Shown: positions 45,049 through 54,369 of the stretch, one piece after another | Layout: each line of letters begins with the position of its first letter | Position numbering within the stretch: position 1 is the first letter of the stretch | NCBI GenBank assembly: GCA_023415635.1 | Contig: JAEZJV010000068.1 | Location: 1-64,000 of the forward strand | Direction: 5' to 3' | DNA length: 64,000 nucleotides | From: Bacillota bacterium | GTDB lineage: Bacteria; Bacillota; Clostridia; Lachnospirales; Lachnospiraceae | Program-made: the position numbers and the translations under genes | Notes under the pieces: generated by a model | Seen by the model: only the letters and a program-made list of their open reading frames with translations | What the model was told of the DNA's origin: nothing | Databases searched by the model: none

Positions 45049-46197
45049 CTACGCCTCCTTACTCTTAACAGATTTCTGTTTCGGATGACTATCGTGCTTC
45101 TCTTCTCTTCTGCCCTTCATGTATTTGGAAATAGCTGCCTTCATAATCAATGCAAAGGAAGAGAAATATATTATAACAGCAATAACAACATCGATAATCT
45201 CAGGCTTATAGCCGAGTAAGCTGGCAAGTGTACCACCTCTCTGAATATGAGAAACAAATATAGCTGAGAATATAATACCGATCGGATTGGCAAATCCCAA
45301 CAGAGCAACAGCAATACCGTTAAAACCATTGGCTGCGATTACACTGATTGGTTCATAGGTCATACTGCTTCCGGCAATGGTGGAAGGTGCCAGAATGGCA
45401 AAAGCACCGCCGAGGCCTGCCAGACCTCCTGCAATTACCATCGTAAGTATGGTATTTCTCTTATCATTCATACCCGCATATTTACTGGCGAATTTATTAA
45501 AGCCGGTAGCCTTCAGCTCATATCCGAAGATGGTTTTATTCAGTATGATAAATAGCATAACAGCAATCAAAGCTGCTATGATAATAGAAAAATTAACATT
45601 GGAATTCGGCACGCCGAGAGATGGAATCTGTGCAGATGCCGGAAGATAAGATGTCCTTGTCTTTGTGGATACATACATAGTGGCATTTCCCTGAACCAGC
45701 ATATCCACGATATACATACCGATATAGTTGAACATGATTGAGGTTATAACCTCGTTCACATTACAGAGCGACTTAAATATACCCGGGATAAAGCCCCATA
45801 GCATGCCTCCGATCAAACCGGCCAAAACGCAGGCTATCCAGTGGATTGATGCCGGCATCTCCCACATAAAGCCTACATACAGTGCGAAGAACATACCCAT
45901 GGTATACTGTCCGGAAGCACCAATGTTAAATAAGCCCATCTTAAAGGCAAATCCCACAGAAAGGCCTGTCATTAAAATCGGTGTGGCAAAATAAAATACA
46001 TCTCCAAGTCTTGAAAAGCCTCCGAATAAAACCCTGCCGAAGCCCGGTAAGGAATTCTCCGGTAAGGCCACGAGCATAATGATAAATCCGAATATCAAGC
46101 CTAAGGCGATTGCCAATAACGCTGCTGTGAAGGAGGAAAACCCTTTGCTTTTCGTAATAAGCTTCACGCGGTTCCAAGAAATCATATTATTCTGCAT
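45049..46197 (-). CDS. Nucleoside ABC transporter permease (NupP-like)
   Basis: 382 residues from ATG at 46197, with AAAGGAGAAG upstream and an 11-base overlap with the ATPase gene. Multi-pass membrane protein; GLSVGFAFKMGLFNIGASGQYTMG and GGLAGLGGAFAI are characteristic. The hydrophilic lysine-rich tail (HPKQKSVKSKEA) is cytoplasmic. Open frame upstream of the Met is shadow coding within the ATPase gene. Confidence 0.92.
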   Translation of the reverse strand: MQNNMISWNRVKLITKSKGFSSFTAALLAIALGLIFGFIIMLVALPENSLPGFGRVLFGGFSRLGDVFYFATPILMTGLSVGFAFKMGLFNIGASGQYTMGMFFALYVGFMWEMPASIHWIACVLAGLIGGMLWGFIPGIFKSLCNVNEVITSIMFNYIGMYIVDMLVQGNATMYVSTKTRTSYLPASAQIPSLGVPNSNVNFSIIIAALIAVMLFIILNKTIFGYELKATGFNKFASKYAGMNDKRNTILTMVIAGGLAGLGGAFAILAPSTIAGSSMTYEPISVIAANGFNGIAVALLGFANPIGIIFSAIFVSHIQRGGTLASLLGYKPEIIDVVIAVIIYFSSFALIMKAAISKYMKGRREEKHDSHPKQKSVKSKEA

Positions 46198-47734
46198 GTC
46201 CCTTCTCCTTTCCTGTACTGCGTTTTGCACCTGACATGTATAAGCCCAGCTCCTGAACCGTCGTCTTCTTCGGATCAAGCTCACCGACAATTTCGCCCTC
46301 ATATATTACCAGAATCCGGTCGCTGACATTCATAACCTCATCTAGCTCCAGGGAGATCAGCAATACACCTTTCCCTTCATCTCTGTTCTTAACAAGCTGC
46401 TTGTGTATGAATTCTATCGCTCCGACATCAAGTCCACGGGTTGGTTGAACTGCCACGAGAAGCTCATGCTCCTTATCTATCTCTCTGGCAATAATCGCCT
46501 TCTGCTGGTTACCGCCGGACATACTGCGGGCTAGCGTAATCGGTCCCTGTCCGCTTCTGACATCGTACTCAGCAATCAGTTTTTCTGCATAAGCACGTAC
46601 TGCCGTCTTCTTTATTAAGCCTCGCTCTTGAAAATCATGCTGCCAATAACGCTGAAGTACGATATTGTCCTCCAGAGAGTAATCCAGGACCAAGCCATAT
46701 TTATGACGATCCTCCGGGATATGACTCATACCGGCTTTTGAACGTGTACGGATATTTGCCTTTGAGATATCCTGTCCCATCAGCTGGATGGACCCCTTAC
46801 TCATCTTCTCCAAACCTGTCAAAGCTGCTACCAGCTCTGTCTGTCCATTGCCTTCTATCCCTGCTAGACAAACAATTTCTCCTGCCCTGACTTCAAAGGA
46901 TACATCCTTTACTGCATTATTTCTGCTTATTTTCGAAGGTACTGTTACATCCTTAACTGAGAGGACTACTTTACCGGCAGTCTTCTCATTCTTCTCTACC
47001 GTAAAGCTAACGTCCCTTCCTACCATCATCCTGGACAGCTCTTCCTTAGTGGTCTCCTTTATATCAACAGTTCCGATGCATTTCCCCTTACGAAGTACTG
47101 TACAGCGATCTGCAACCGACATGATCTCGTTCAATTTATGCGTAATGAAAAGAATTGATTTGCCTTCCTTAGCAAAGCCACGCATAATCACCATCAATTC
47201 ATCAATTTCCTGAGGTGTTAAGACTGCAGTCGGTTCATCAAATATTAATATATCATTATTGCGATATAGCATTTTAAGTATCTCTACACGTTGCTGCATT
47301 CCTACCGATATTTTTTCAATGAGGGCATCAGGATCGACCTGAAGTCCGTATTGCTTACTGAGAGACATCACCTTGTCCCTGGCTTCCCTCTTCTGAAGAA
47401 ATCCGAACTTATTTGGTTCAACACCAAGGATAATGTTTTCAAGCACTGTAAATATCTCCACCAGCTTAAAATGCTGATGTACCATACCAATTCCAAGCCT
47501 GTTGGCATCGTTTGGATTATTAATTCGAACAACCTCGCCGTTCTTTTTTATTTCTCCCTTTTCCATCTGATATAATCCGAATAAGACACTCATGAGCGTC
47601 GATTTACCCGCTCCGTTTTCCCCAAGCAAGGCATGAATCTCACCCTTTTTCAACTGAAGGGTAATATCATCATTTGCAATAATTCCGGGGAATTCTTTTG
47701 TAATATGATTCATTTCAATAATATAATTATCCAC
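46187..47734 (-). CDS. Nucleoside ABC transporter ATP-binding protein (NupO-like)
   Basis: Twin ATPase, 515 residues. The first domain has Walker A GENGAGKST, signature SVGMQQR and Walker B ILIFDEPT; the second has the degenerate Walker A GIEGNGQTE, then signature MSGGNQQK and VQPTRGLD. This is the ribose/nucleoside importer type. The start is a GTG at 47734, six bases after GGTGAGG; the longer frame upstream lacks a ribosome-binding site. Confidence 0.93.
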   Translation of the reverse strand: MDNYIIEMNHITKEFPGIIANDDITLQLKKGEIHALLGENGAGKSTLMSVLFGLYQMEKGEIKKNGEVVRINNPNDANRLGIGMVHQHFKLVEIFTVLENIILGVEPNKFGFLQKREARDKVMSLSKQYGLQVDPDALIEKISVGMQQRVEILKMLYRNNDILIFDEPTAVLTPQEIDELMVIMRGFAKEGKSILFITHKLNEIMSVADRCTVLRKGKCIGTVDIKETTKEELSRMMVGRDVSFTVEKNEKTAGKVVLSVKDVTVPSKISRNNAVKDVSFEVRAGEIVCLAGIEGNGQTELVAALTGLEKMSKGSIQLMGQDISKANIRTRSKAGMSHIPEDRHKYGLVLDYSLEDNIVLQRYWQHDFQERGLIKKTAVRAYAEKLIAEYDVRSGQGPITLARSMSGGNQQKAIIAREIDKEHELLVAVQPTRGLDVGAIEFIHKQLVKNRDEGKGVLLISLELDEVMNVSDRILVIYEGEIVGELDPKKTTVQELGLYMSGAKRSTGKEKGHAE

Positions 47735-47850
47735 GTTAAACCTCACCGTTAAATTATTATTGTTTTCTGCTACAGATACCATTACATAGTATCTTAATCC
47801 ATCCGAAGGACAATTACTGTCATTCTATTAATCCCCCATAAAAATAACAA

Positions 47851-47876
47851 GGGGAAAAGGTGTTCGCCTTTTCCCC
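47851..47876 (-). terminator. Attenuating hairpin between the binding protein and the ATPase genes
   Basis: GGGGAAAAGG-TGTTCG-CCTTTTCCCC, a 10-bp perfect stem 65 bases after the bmpA-type stop. Partial termination here would give more binding protein than membrane components, a common arrangement. Confidence 0.7.
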
Positions 47877-47940
47877 CAAAATCACTTACTTACATAAGGC
47901 TCAGGCCAATATGCCGGGTAGCTTCATGCTATTAGCTTCT

Positions 47941-49068
47941 TTACTGTCTTGTTGTAACTGCAACCTTAACAAGATTGAGGTTTGATTTTAACTCGTCTGC
48001 AGTAGCGTAACCATTCGGATCAGCAACTACGAAGGTTCTGATCGGAACTACAGAATTTGTTGCAAGAGTCTGGAATACTGCGTCATAATCAGCCTTGGTG
48101 AAGCTGGTAAATCTGTCAAAAGCATCTGCTTTATCATCGCCGATTACTACGGTAGGAAGTCCTACACCGTCATTGGCTGCACTGAATACAGTTGTCTTTC
48201 CAGCATAGGTATCCCAGGTATTATCATAGATAGAAGTAAGTACATCATACACAGATGCACCAAGACCCTTGGTAGCTGAAGTAATAACTGTATTACTGTC
48301 ATATCTCTGGTCTACGTCAACGCCGATTACCTTGGTACCAGCCTCTGCAGCTGCAGCCATAACACTCTTACCGACAGAACCGCCACAACCAAAGATAACC
48401 TGTGTACCTTCCTGGAACATTGTCTTAGCGGTAGCCTTATTGGTATCAGTTTCAGCAAAGTCACCGGTATAGTGATAAGTTACGGTAACAGCTCCATCGG
48501 CCAGCCCCAGCTCGTTAGCAGCAACTTCTGCTCCCTGAAGGAAGCCGTAGCCGTAAGCCTGAACTGCAGGAACAGCCATACCGCCCATGAAACCAAGCTT
48601 AGTCATGCCATCCTTTACAGCAGCATAACCAGCAAGATAACCGGACTGCTCTTCTGCATAGGTAACACTCGCAACATTGCTCTTTGTCTCATATGTAGAA
48701 TAGTCAGCAGTATGAGGAGCACCATCGAGTAAGATGAATTTCACGTCAGGATACTTTGTCTGAGCTTCATAAATCGGAACTTCAAAAAGGAATCCGGGTG
48801 TAACTATAACTTTAGCACCACTGGTTACTGCATTGTCGATAGATGCAAGATAACCTGCATCGGAAGCCTCTTCAGGCTTAATGTACTGATGCGAAATCTT
48901 CTTCTCCTCAGCAAACTTCTTTACACCTTCCCAAGTACCTTGGTTAAAGGATTTGTCATCAATGTTACCCTTGTCTGTGATCATAGCGATCTCATAAGTT
49001 TTGGAACCGCAGCCGACCAAAGCAAATGCCATTACCATTATCAGCAATAATGATAAAACTTTTTTCAT
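47941..49068 (-). CDS. BmpA-family nucleoside-binding lipoprotein
   Basis: Extracytoplasmic substrate-binding protein of the importer, 375 residues. The signal peptide ends in the lipobox ALVGCGSK with the lipidated Cys at about residue 20. IAMITDKGNIDDKSFNQGTW is the BMP/Med family start, followed by GFLGGMAVPAVQAYGYGF and GCGGSVGKSVM. Likely ligands are purine nucleosides by family; the sequence does not fix which. Transcribed from the promoter at 49155-49183. Confidence 0.94.
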   Translation of the reverse strand: MKKVLSLLLIMVMAFALVGCGSKTYEIAMITDKGNIDDKSFNQGTWEGVKKFAEEKKISHQYIKPEEASDAGYLASIDNAVTSGAKVIVTPGFLFEVPIYEAQTKYPDVKFILLDGAPHTADYSTYETKSNVASVTYAEEQSGYLAGYAAVKDGMTKLGFMGGMAVPAVQAYGYGFLQGAEVAANELGLADGAVTVTYHYTGDFAETDTNKATAKTMFQEGTQVIFGCGGSVGKSVMAAAAEAGTKVIGVDVDQRYDSNTVITSATKGLGASVYDVLTSIYDNTWDTYAGKTTVFSAANDGVGLPTVVIGDDKADAFDRFTSFTKADYDAVFQTLATNSVVPIRTFVVADPNGYATADELKSNLNLVKVAVTTRQ

Positions 49069-49154
49069 ATTACGTCCTCCCTGTATTTAGAATAAGTTGT
49101 TTCATCCGAAAGTCTCCTCACAACGAAAATTTCCGAATAATCACTCTAAGAAAA

Positions 49155-49183
49155 ATAATACCATACTAAGACAAATTATTCAA
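49155..49183 (-). promoter_or_regulatory. Promoter of the nucleoside importer operon
   Basis: Minus-strand TTGAAT (49178-49183) and TATTAT (49155-49160), 17 apart. The spacer contains TTAGTATGG running into TA of the -10, an 11-base match to the arm of the his palindrome (9153-9190). Confidence 0.6.
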
Positions 49184-49259
49184 GAGTACACATGTCCCAA
49201 TCCAGCAATTTTATCATATTAGGAAGGTACCAAAGAATGCTTTTCACACCTATGCTTTC

Positions 49260-49748
49260 CTATGTGATCCTGATCCTTTTATTAATCATGCCGCCCAAAA
49301 TACCGATTACCGCCCCTGTAATCACTCCTGCAATCATCAGAAACGGAAGATAATAAACTATATCAAAGGTTTCCACAACAAGCATTGCAACAATAATCTG
49401 TCCGATATTATGTGCAATTCCCCCTATGATACTTACACCCGTCATACTAAAAAGCTTTGTCTTACGAAAAATGATCATAAAAAACCAGCTAAGCCCACCT
49501 CCTGCAAGGCTATACAGCATCATGGAAAGATTTCCAAAGGTAAAGCTTACCAGCAGGATTCGAAGGAACGATAATAATAAGGCATCACCCGCTCCTAATG
49601 AATAAAGGGCAATGACGACCACAAGATTGGCCAGTCCGAGCTTAATTCCAGGAATCGCAAACGAAAGCGGGAATAGGCTTTCAATATAACTTAGGATAAA
49701 GGCTAAAGCGACCAATAATCCATAGACTGCTACTTTTTTTGATTTCAT
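49260..49748 (-). CDS. Gx transporter family protein (HepS1-like)
   Basis: 162-residue membrane protein with about five segments. PLSFAIPGIKLGLANLVVV and GGIAHNIGQIIVA identify the family often labelled heptaprenyl diphosphate synthase component I, though it looks like a small ECF-type transporter subunit, not an enzyme. It starts 12 bases after the NusG_II gene, as in many clostridia where these accompany flavin or Rnf-related genes. Confidence 0.88.
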   Translation of the reverse strand: MKSKKVAVYGLLVALAFILSYIESLFPLSFAIPGIKLGLANLVVVIALYSLGAGDALLLSFLRILLVSFTFGNLSMMLYSLAGGGLSWFFMIIFRKTKLFSMTGVSIIGGIAHNIGQIIVAMLVVETFDIVYYLPFLMIAGVITGAVIGILGGMINKRIRIT

Positions 49749-49760
49749 GCCGACTCCTCA

Positions 49761-50129
49761 CTAGTTTGCTACAGCGTCCACGTTGCTATCCTGTTCACTC
49801 TCTATTGTCAGTACAACCTTATTCGGAAGGCATACTATTGTGTCATGATTATAACGGATTGCTTTGTGATTGACGCAAATCTTATCCGGACAGCTTGCTT
49901 CAAGCATATCCACCCTTTTATTCTCAATTGCAAAGGTATTGTAGCCTCCCTTCCCATCGGACACCGTAAAGGTGGTATCAACGTCTAAATCAAAGGTCTG
50001 ATACGGCTTTCCATCAACCGTGACCAAGACCCGGCTGCCTTCCTTTTTGTTGAAGTTCAGAAACAGTAATACTCCTAATGCCAGAATAAGCAGGAGACCG
50101 ATTAAAATAACATCATTCTTCTTTATCAT
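49761..50129 (-). CDS. NusG domain II-containing protein
   Basis: 122 residues with one N-terminal membrane anchor (about 6-25) and an extracytoplasmic NusG_II domain. EASCPDKICVNHKAIRY carries a conserved Cys pair, and CLPNKVVLTIE closes the domain. No transcription-factor part of NusG is present, so it is not a NusG. Function unknown; coupled to the Gx transporter. Confidence 0.9.
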   Translation of the reverse strand: MIKKNDVILIGLLLILALGVLLFLNFNKKEGSRVLVTVDGKPYQTFDLDVDTTFTVSDGKGGYNTFAIENKRVDMLEASCPDKICVNHKAIRYNHDTIVCLPNKVVLTIESEQDSNVDAVAN

Positions 50130-50239
50130 AAAAACTCCTATTAATACTCATGCTATTGTTATATCATTTTTCTATCTTATCATACTTTTTTTCTTAGGGA
50201 AAGTTAAAATCAATAACTGAAAAGGAAGGTTTGGCCCTT

Positions 50240-51292
50240 ATGAAGTATATTTATAAGCTTTTTCCATTGACAATATTACTATTCGTACTCTGTCTTTTTG
50301 CTGTAGGCTGCGATAGAAAGGCATATTCCCAAGAAAAATCTCAGGAGGAAGGCTTTCTTTCACGTTCCGATTTTCTGCTGAACACCATCGTAACCGTTCA
50401 GTTGTACGATAAACAGGAACCATCCATTCTGGACAGCTGTTTTGATCTCATCCGGCATTATGAACTGATCTATTCCCGTACGAATCCTGCAAGCGAGCTT
50501 GCAGTACTTAATAATAAAAGCTTTCTCGAGGAGAAGCCTCAGGAAAGCACCTATAATATCTCCTTTGAACTGGCGGATCTGATTGAAGAAGGATTGTTTT
50601 ACAGTCGATTATCCCAGGGGGCCTTTGATATTACCATCGCACCGATCACCGAATTGTGGAATTTTCAGACAAAGTCTCCAAGGCTTCCGAAAATGAAAGC
50701 TCTGCAGGAAGCTCTTTTGCTCGTAGATTATAGAAACATTTCATTATCAGGCAATCAGATCGCTTTCGCCCGACAAGGAGTAAGAATTGATCTGGGTGCC
50801 ATTGCAAAAGGCTATATTGCCGATAGAGTGAAGGATTTTCTGATAAAGAAGGGGGTCAGGAGTGCTATCATCAATTTAGGTGGCAATATTCTCTGTATTG
50901 GCTCCAAGCCTGATCAGACCCCATTTCGAATCGGTATCCAAAAGCCCTGTGCTGAGCGTAATGAGACTATCGCGGTTATGGATATCCAAAATCTTTCCAT
51001 TGTATCCTCCGGAGTCTATGAGCGCTCCTTTCAACTTAACGGTAAGCTGTATCATCATATACTGGATCCATCTACAGGCTTTCCCCGTAGGAGCGGACTG
51101 CTTGCTGTAACAATCATATCAAAAAAGTCAGTGGAGGGTGATGGTTTAAGCACCACCTGCTTTTCTCTGGGTCTTAAGAAGGGTACAAAGCTGATAGAAA
51201 GCCTTCCGGACACCTATGCCGTGTTTATAACAGAAGACGGAAGGGTTCATTATACCAAGGGCTTTTTTGAAGCAATTCCAACAACTCGATAA
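50240..51292 (+). CDS. apbE: FAD:protein FMN transferase, lipoprotein
   Basis: Attaches FMN covalently to Thr/Ser of target flavoproteins such as Rnf/Nqr subunits. 350 residues: lipoprotein signal with LFAVGC (Cys near 25), then the ApbE core with RIDLGAIAKGYIADRV, INLGGNILCIG and HHILDPSTGFPRRSG, which includes the Mg2+ and FAD-binding residues. AAGGAAGG precedes the ATG at 50240. It is divergent from the NusG_II/Gx pair. No Rnf genes are within the window. Confidence 0.94.
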   Translation: MKYIYKLFPLTILLFVLCLFAVGCDRKAYSQEKSQEEGFLSRSDFLLNTIVTVQLYDKQEPSILDSCFDLIRHYELIYSRTNPASELAVLNNKSFLEEKPQESTYNISFELADLIEEGLFYSRLSQGAFDITIAPITELWNFQTKSPRLPKMKALQEALLLVDYRNISLSGNQIAFARQGVRIDLGAIAKGYIADRVKDFLIKKGVRSAIINLGGNILCIGSKPDQTPFRIGIQKPCAERNETIAVMDIQNLSIVSSGVYERSFQLNGKLYHHILDPSTGFPRRSGLLAVTIISKKSVEGDGLSTTCFSLGLKKGTKLIESLPDTYAVFITEDGRVHYTKGFFEAIPTTR

Positions 51293-51367
51293 ACTATAAG
51301 CAGGCTTAGCATAGGAAGCTTCCTTCTCAAATTGAAGAAGGGAGTTCACCCATGACACGTAAACATG

Positions 51368-51405
51368 GAAAGAGGGAGTGTAAATAACACCCCCCCTTCT
51401 TTTAT
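51368..51405 (+). terminator. Likely terminator of apbE
   Basis: AGAGGGAGTGT and ACACCCCCCCT form an imperfect stem followed by TCTTTT. It abuts the convergent Mrp-type gene. Confidence 0.5.
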
Positions 51406-52229
51406 TATAGGTTCTCCAGCCTTTCGGTCAGTCCCTCCAGCCAGTCTCCTTCATATAATTCAATCATTCCTCGGTCACAGGCCGCAGAAAGCTTAGGATT
51501 AATCGGAAGCCTTGCGGTAAGCGGTATCTGATGCTTAGCGGCTATCTCTTCTATATGACTTTCACCGAATATCTGATATTCCTGATTGCAATCCGGACAA
51601 ACGAAATATGACATATTTTCCACAAGACCGAGAATGGGTACCTTCATCATCTGTGCCATTTTCACAGCCTTTCCTACAATCATGGATACAAGCTCCTGCG
51701 GAGAGGAGACAATAATAATTCCGTCTATTGGCAAAGATTGAAACACTGTTAAAGGTACATCGCCCGTTCCCGGGGGCATATCCACAAACATATAATCCAC
51801 ATCGTTCCAGATGACATCGGACCAGAATTGCTTCACAGTTCCTGCGATTATCGGCCCTCTCCATACAACCGGATCGGTCTCGTCCGCAAGCAGCAGATTG
51901 ATGGACATTATCTCAATTCCGAAGCTGCTTTTTGCAGGAATAATACCCAATTCATTACTTACAACCTTTTCCTTGATTCCAAAAGCCTTTGGAATAGAAG
52001 GCCCAGTAATGTCGGCATCCAGAATTGCTGTCTTAAAGCCTTTACGGTTCATATCGACAGCCAGCAGTGAGGTTATCAGAGATTTACCTACTCCACCCTT
52101 GCCACTGACGACTCCGATTACCTTTTTTACATTACTAAGCTCATTCGGCTGTACCTCAAATTGATTCTTCGCTTTTTGATCGCTGCATTTTGATGCGCAG
52201 GTTTCACAATTGCTATTGCAGTCACTCAT
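51405..52229 (-). CDS. Mrp/NBP35-type P-loop ATPase
   Basis: 274-residue iron-sulfur cluster carrier. Deviant Walker A GKGGVGKSLIT near residue 43, VVWRGPIIAGTVKQFWSDV, then DYMFVDMPPGTGDVPLT. The C-terminal CPDC pair and the Cys-rich N-terminus (CNSNCETCASKC) can hold bridging clusters. Predicted to load [4Fe-4S] clusters onto client proteins. Confidence 0.93.
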   Translation of the reverse strand: MSDCNSNCETCASKCSDQKAKNQFEVQPNELSNVKKVIGVVSGKGGVGKSLITSLLAVDMNRKGFKTAILDADITGPSIPKAFGIKEKVVSNELGIIPAKSSFGIEIMSINLLLADETDPVVWRGPIIAGTVKQFWSDVIWNDVDYMFVDMPPGTGDVPLTVFQSLPIDGIIIVSSPQELVSMIVGKAVKMAQMMKVPILGLVENMSYFVCPDCNQEYQIFGESHIEEIAAKHQIPLTARLPINPKLSAACDRGMIELYEGDWLEGLTERLENL

Positions 52230-52408
52230 TCTATTTCATCCTTTCGTTCGAAATCTAAAATTCCAGTCTTTTATAGGTTCCTAAATAATCATATAGATTC
52301 GTTTGTTATTATACCCCTTTAAAGGTAGTTGTCAACCCTTACTTTGCTGAACAACGTCAGCCTACTTTGAATATTATGTTATATAACCTTACGAAAGGAG
52401 CTGGTATA

Positions 52409-53431
52409 ATGCAGATTCTATTGATAAGAAATCCTATCATGACAGCGGCTGGGTTATTTGCTTTCATGTCACAGAATGTAGTATTGCTTACTGTTTTCGG
52501 TGGCCTTTTGCTTATTCTGTTATCAATTATATTCAGAATCCGAAGAAAGAAGCACAGAAATAAAACACACGAAGTCATCCATCCGGTCACTGAAATCATA
52601 GGCTCAACCTCAGAAAGACTTGCAGAATTAAACCGCGAGCTATTGCCTTTTGGTTTTACCTATGAGCCATATCAGGATATATTCTATTCTTTGCTAAATC
52701 CCTGGCAGAGAGAACTTGGTTATTGTAGGCTTTACGATGAAGCCAGTGCGGCTATGAGCATGATTATAGACTGTGAGCCCTTCCGTTTTGAATATGCCGG
52801 ACGAAGATGGCTGATTGAATTCTGGAAAGGTCAATATGGAATGACCACAGGAGGAGAAGTCGGTATTTATTATACGCAGTGGCCTGATCTCAATATTCCG
52901 GGTGTATTTAACGGTACCTTTTATTATTGTCTCAGGGATGAGGATTTAATAAACATGTCCTTTATCTTTAAGAAGAAAGGAAATATTCTTTTTACACGTA
53001 GCGGCTATCACTGGTGGCTTACTGGCTTTAAGCTCGGTGAATTCAGTAAACCTTCAGAACTCAGTATGGATATCACCCTTGACCTGTATGACCGTAAGAT
53101 GGCAAATGCTTTTGTTGACGCTCTGATAAAGACAGGATATAAGGACGAGGAATTTCTCCAACAGGGTCGCCGGGTGATCGTCCGTTTTGATAAACCACAT
53201 ACCAAGCAACCGCTGACACGGAGTGGCCTGACTGAATTTATCATGATGCGTAACAATGAATCCTTTTGCAACTCTTACAATTCACTGACAGAAGCCTACT
53301 CTGACACCTTGGATAAGCTCGAAATCGTACGTAATGAATCACCATCCATGTACAGTCAAATCCTGAATCTCGGAAAACCGAGAGCTGTATTTGAGTCCTA
53401 TAACAGCATCAAGAAATACTTAAGCAGGTAA
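52409..53431 (+). CDS. DUF4474 protein with an N-terminal membrane anchor
   Basis: 340 residues from ATG at 52409, with AAAGGAG upstream. One membrane segment at about 25-45 is followed by basic RIRRKKHRNK, so most of the protein is cytoplasmic. LNRELLPFGFTYEPYQDIFYS is typical of DUF4474, which contains the WLIEFWKGQYGMTTGGE region. Function unknown. The family is widespread in Clostridia. Followed by the metallophosphoesterase. Confidence 0.85.
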   Translation: MQILLIRNPIMTAAGLFAFMSQNVVLLTVFGGLLLILLSIIFRIRRKKHRNKTHEVIHPVTEIIGSTSERLAELNRELLPFGFTYEPYQDIFYSLLNPWQRELGYCRLYDEASAAMSMIIDCEPFRFEYAGRRWLIEFWKGQYGMTTGGEVGIYYTQWPDLNIPGVFNGTFYYCLRDEDLINMSFIFKKKGNILFTRSGYHWWLTGFKLGEFSKPSELSMDITLDLYDRKMANAFVDALIKTGYKDEEFLQQGRRVIVRFDKPHTKQPLTRSGLTEFIMMRNNESFCNSYNSLTEAYSDTLDKLEIVRNESPSMYSQILNLGKPRAVFESYNSIKKYLSR

Positions 53432-53541
53432 TAGACCTTCATAGAAGGAAGTGATGTCATATATCAGCATCTAAACGTTTATCTCAGGTTCTTCAGACCT
53501 CTAGGGTACTTCCCTTTGACGAAAGCTCCAGAATTGTCATC

Positions 53542-54369
53542 ATGAGTGATGTCCATCGGGGCAACGGCAGCTGGGGAGACAATTTTTCAGGGAACCAGAA
53601 TGTATTTTTTGCAGCTTTAAACTATTATTATGAAAATGGCTTTACCTATATTGAATTGGGTGATGGGGATGAGCTTTGGGAAAACAGGACGATTGAAGAT
53701 ATCATCATTGTACACAGCGATGCCTTCTGGCTGATGTCACTCTTTTATAAAGACCGTCGTTTCTATATGCTTTACGGAAATCATGATATTGTAAAGAAGG
53801 ATCCCCGATATTCACAGACCCGGTGTCATTCCTTTTACTGTGACAGCTTGAATTCCTATATTGCGTTATTTCCCGGAATTCAGATATCAGAAGGCTTAAT
53901 CCTCCGCTATCGGAATACAAATCATCAGATTTTTCTTACTCACGGACATCAGGTTGACTTTCTAAATGATACCATCTGGAGGGTGGCACGCTTTTTGGTA
54001 CGCTATATATGGAGACCGCTGGAGCTGGTCGGAATTAAAGATCCGACCAGCACCTCTAAGAATTATCATAAGATGAACTCAGTGGAACGAAAGCTGATGA
54101 CATTTTCGGTGGAAAATCGTCAGATGATCATCTGTGGTCATACCCACCGCCCCGTTTTTCCTCATATCGGAGAGCCCTTATATTTCAACGATGGCAGCTG
54201 CGTTCACCCCAGGTGCATCACTGCCCTTGAGATACGTAACGGAACCATCTCCTTAGTAAAATGGGCTGTCATGACCAAGCCGGACCGAACTCTGTTCGTA
54301 GGGCGTGAGGTGTTAGAAGCACCTGTCAGACTGTCTGATTATTTTCAAAGTATTTACCAAAATGATTAA
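53542..54369 (+). CDS. Metallophosphoesterase, 5' end probably frameshifted
   Basis: Calcineurin-like phosphoesterase, 275 residues from this ATG: MSDVHRG (metal-binding Asp/His), GDGDELWENR, GNHDI, HGHQVDF and CGHTHRP complete the five motif blocks. This start cuts the first beta strand. The upstream bases continue in frame with plausible residues (SRVLPFDESSRIVI), but the only nearby start with a ribosome-binding site (AGAAGGAAGTG, ATG at 53454) is out of phase by one base. A one-base extra near 53470 would explain it. The substrate is unknown. The stop abuts the convergent flavin reductase gene. Confidence 0.82.
   Translation: MSDVHRGNGSWGDNFSGNQNVFFAALNYYYENGFTYIELGDGDELWENRTIEDIIIVHSDAFWLMSLFYKDRRFYMLYGNHDIVKKDPRYSQTRCHSFYCDSLNSYIALFPGIQISEGLILRYRNTNHQIFLTHGHQVDFLNDTIWRVARFLVRYIWRPLELVGIKDPTSTSKNYHKMNSVERKLMTFSVENRQMIICGHTHRPVFPHIGEPLYFNDGSCVHPRCITALEIRNGTISLVKWAVMTKPDRTLFVGREVLEAPVRLSDYFQSIYQND

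Noticed and set aside
49761..50129. NusG transcription factor
   Set aside because: Only the NusG_II domain is present and it is membrane-anchored on the outside; the NGN and KOW domains are absent.
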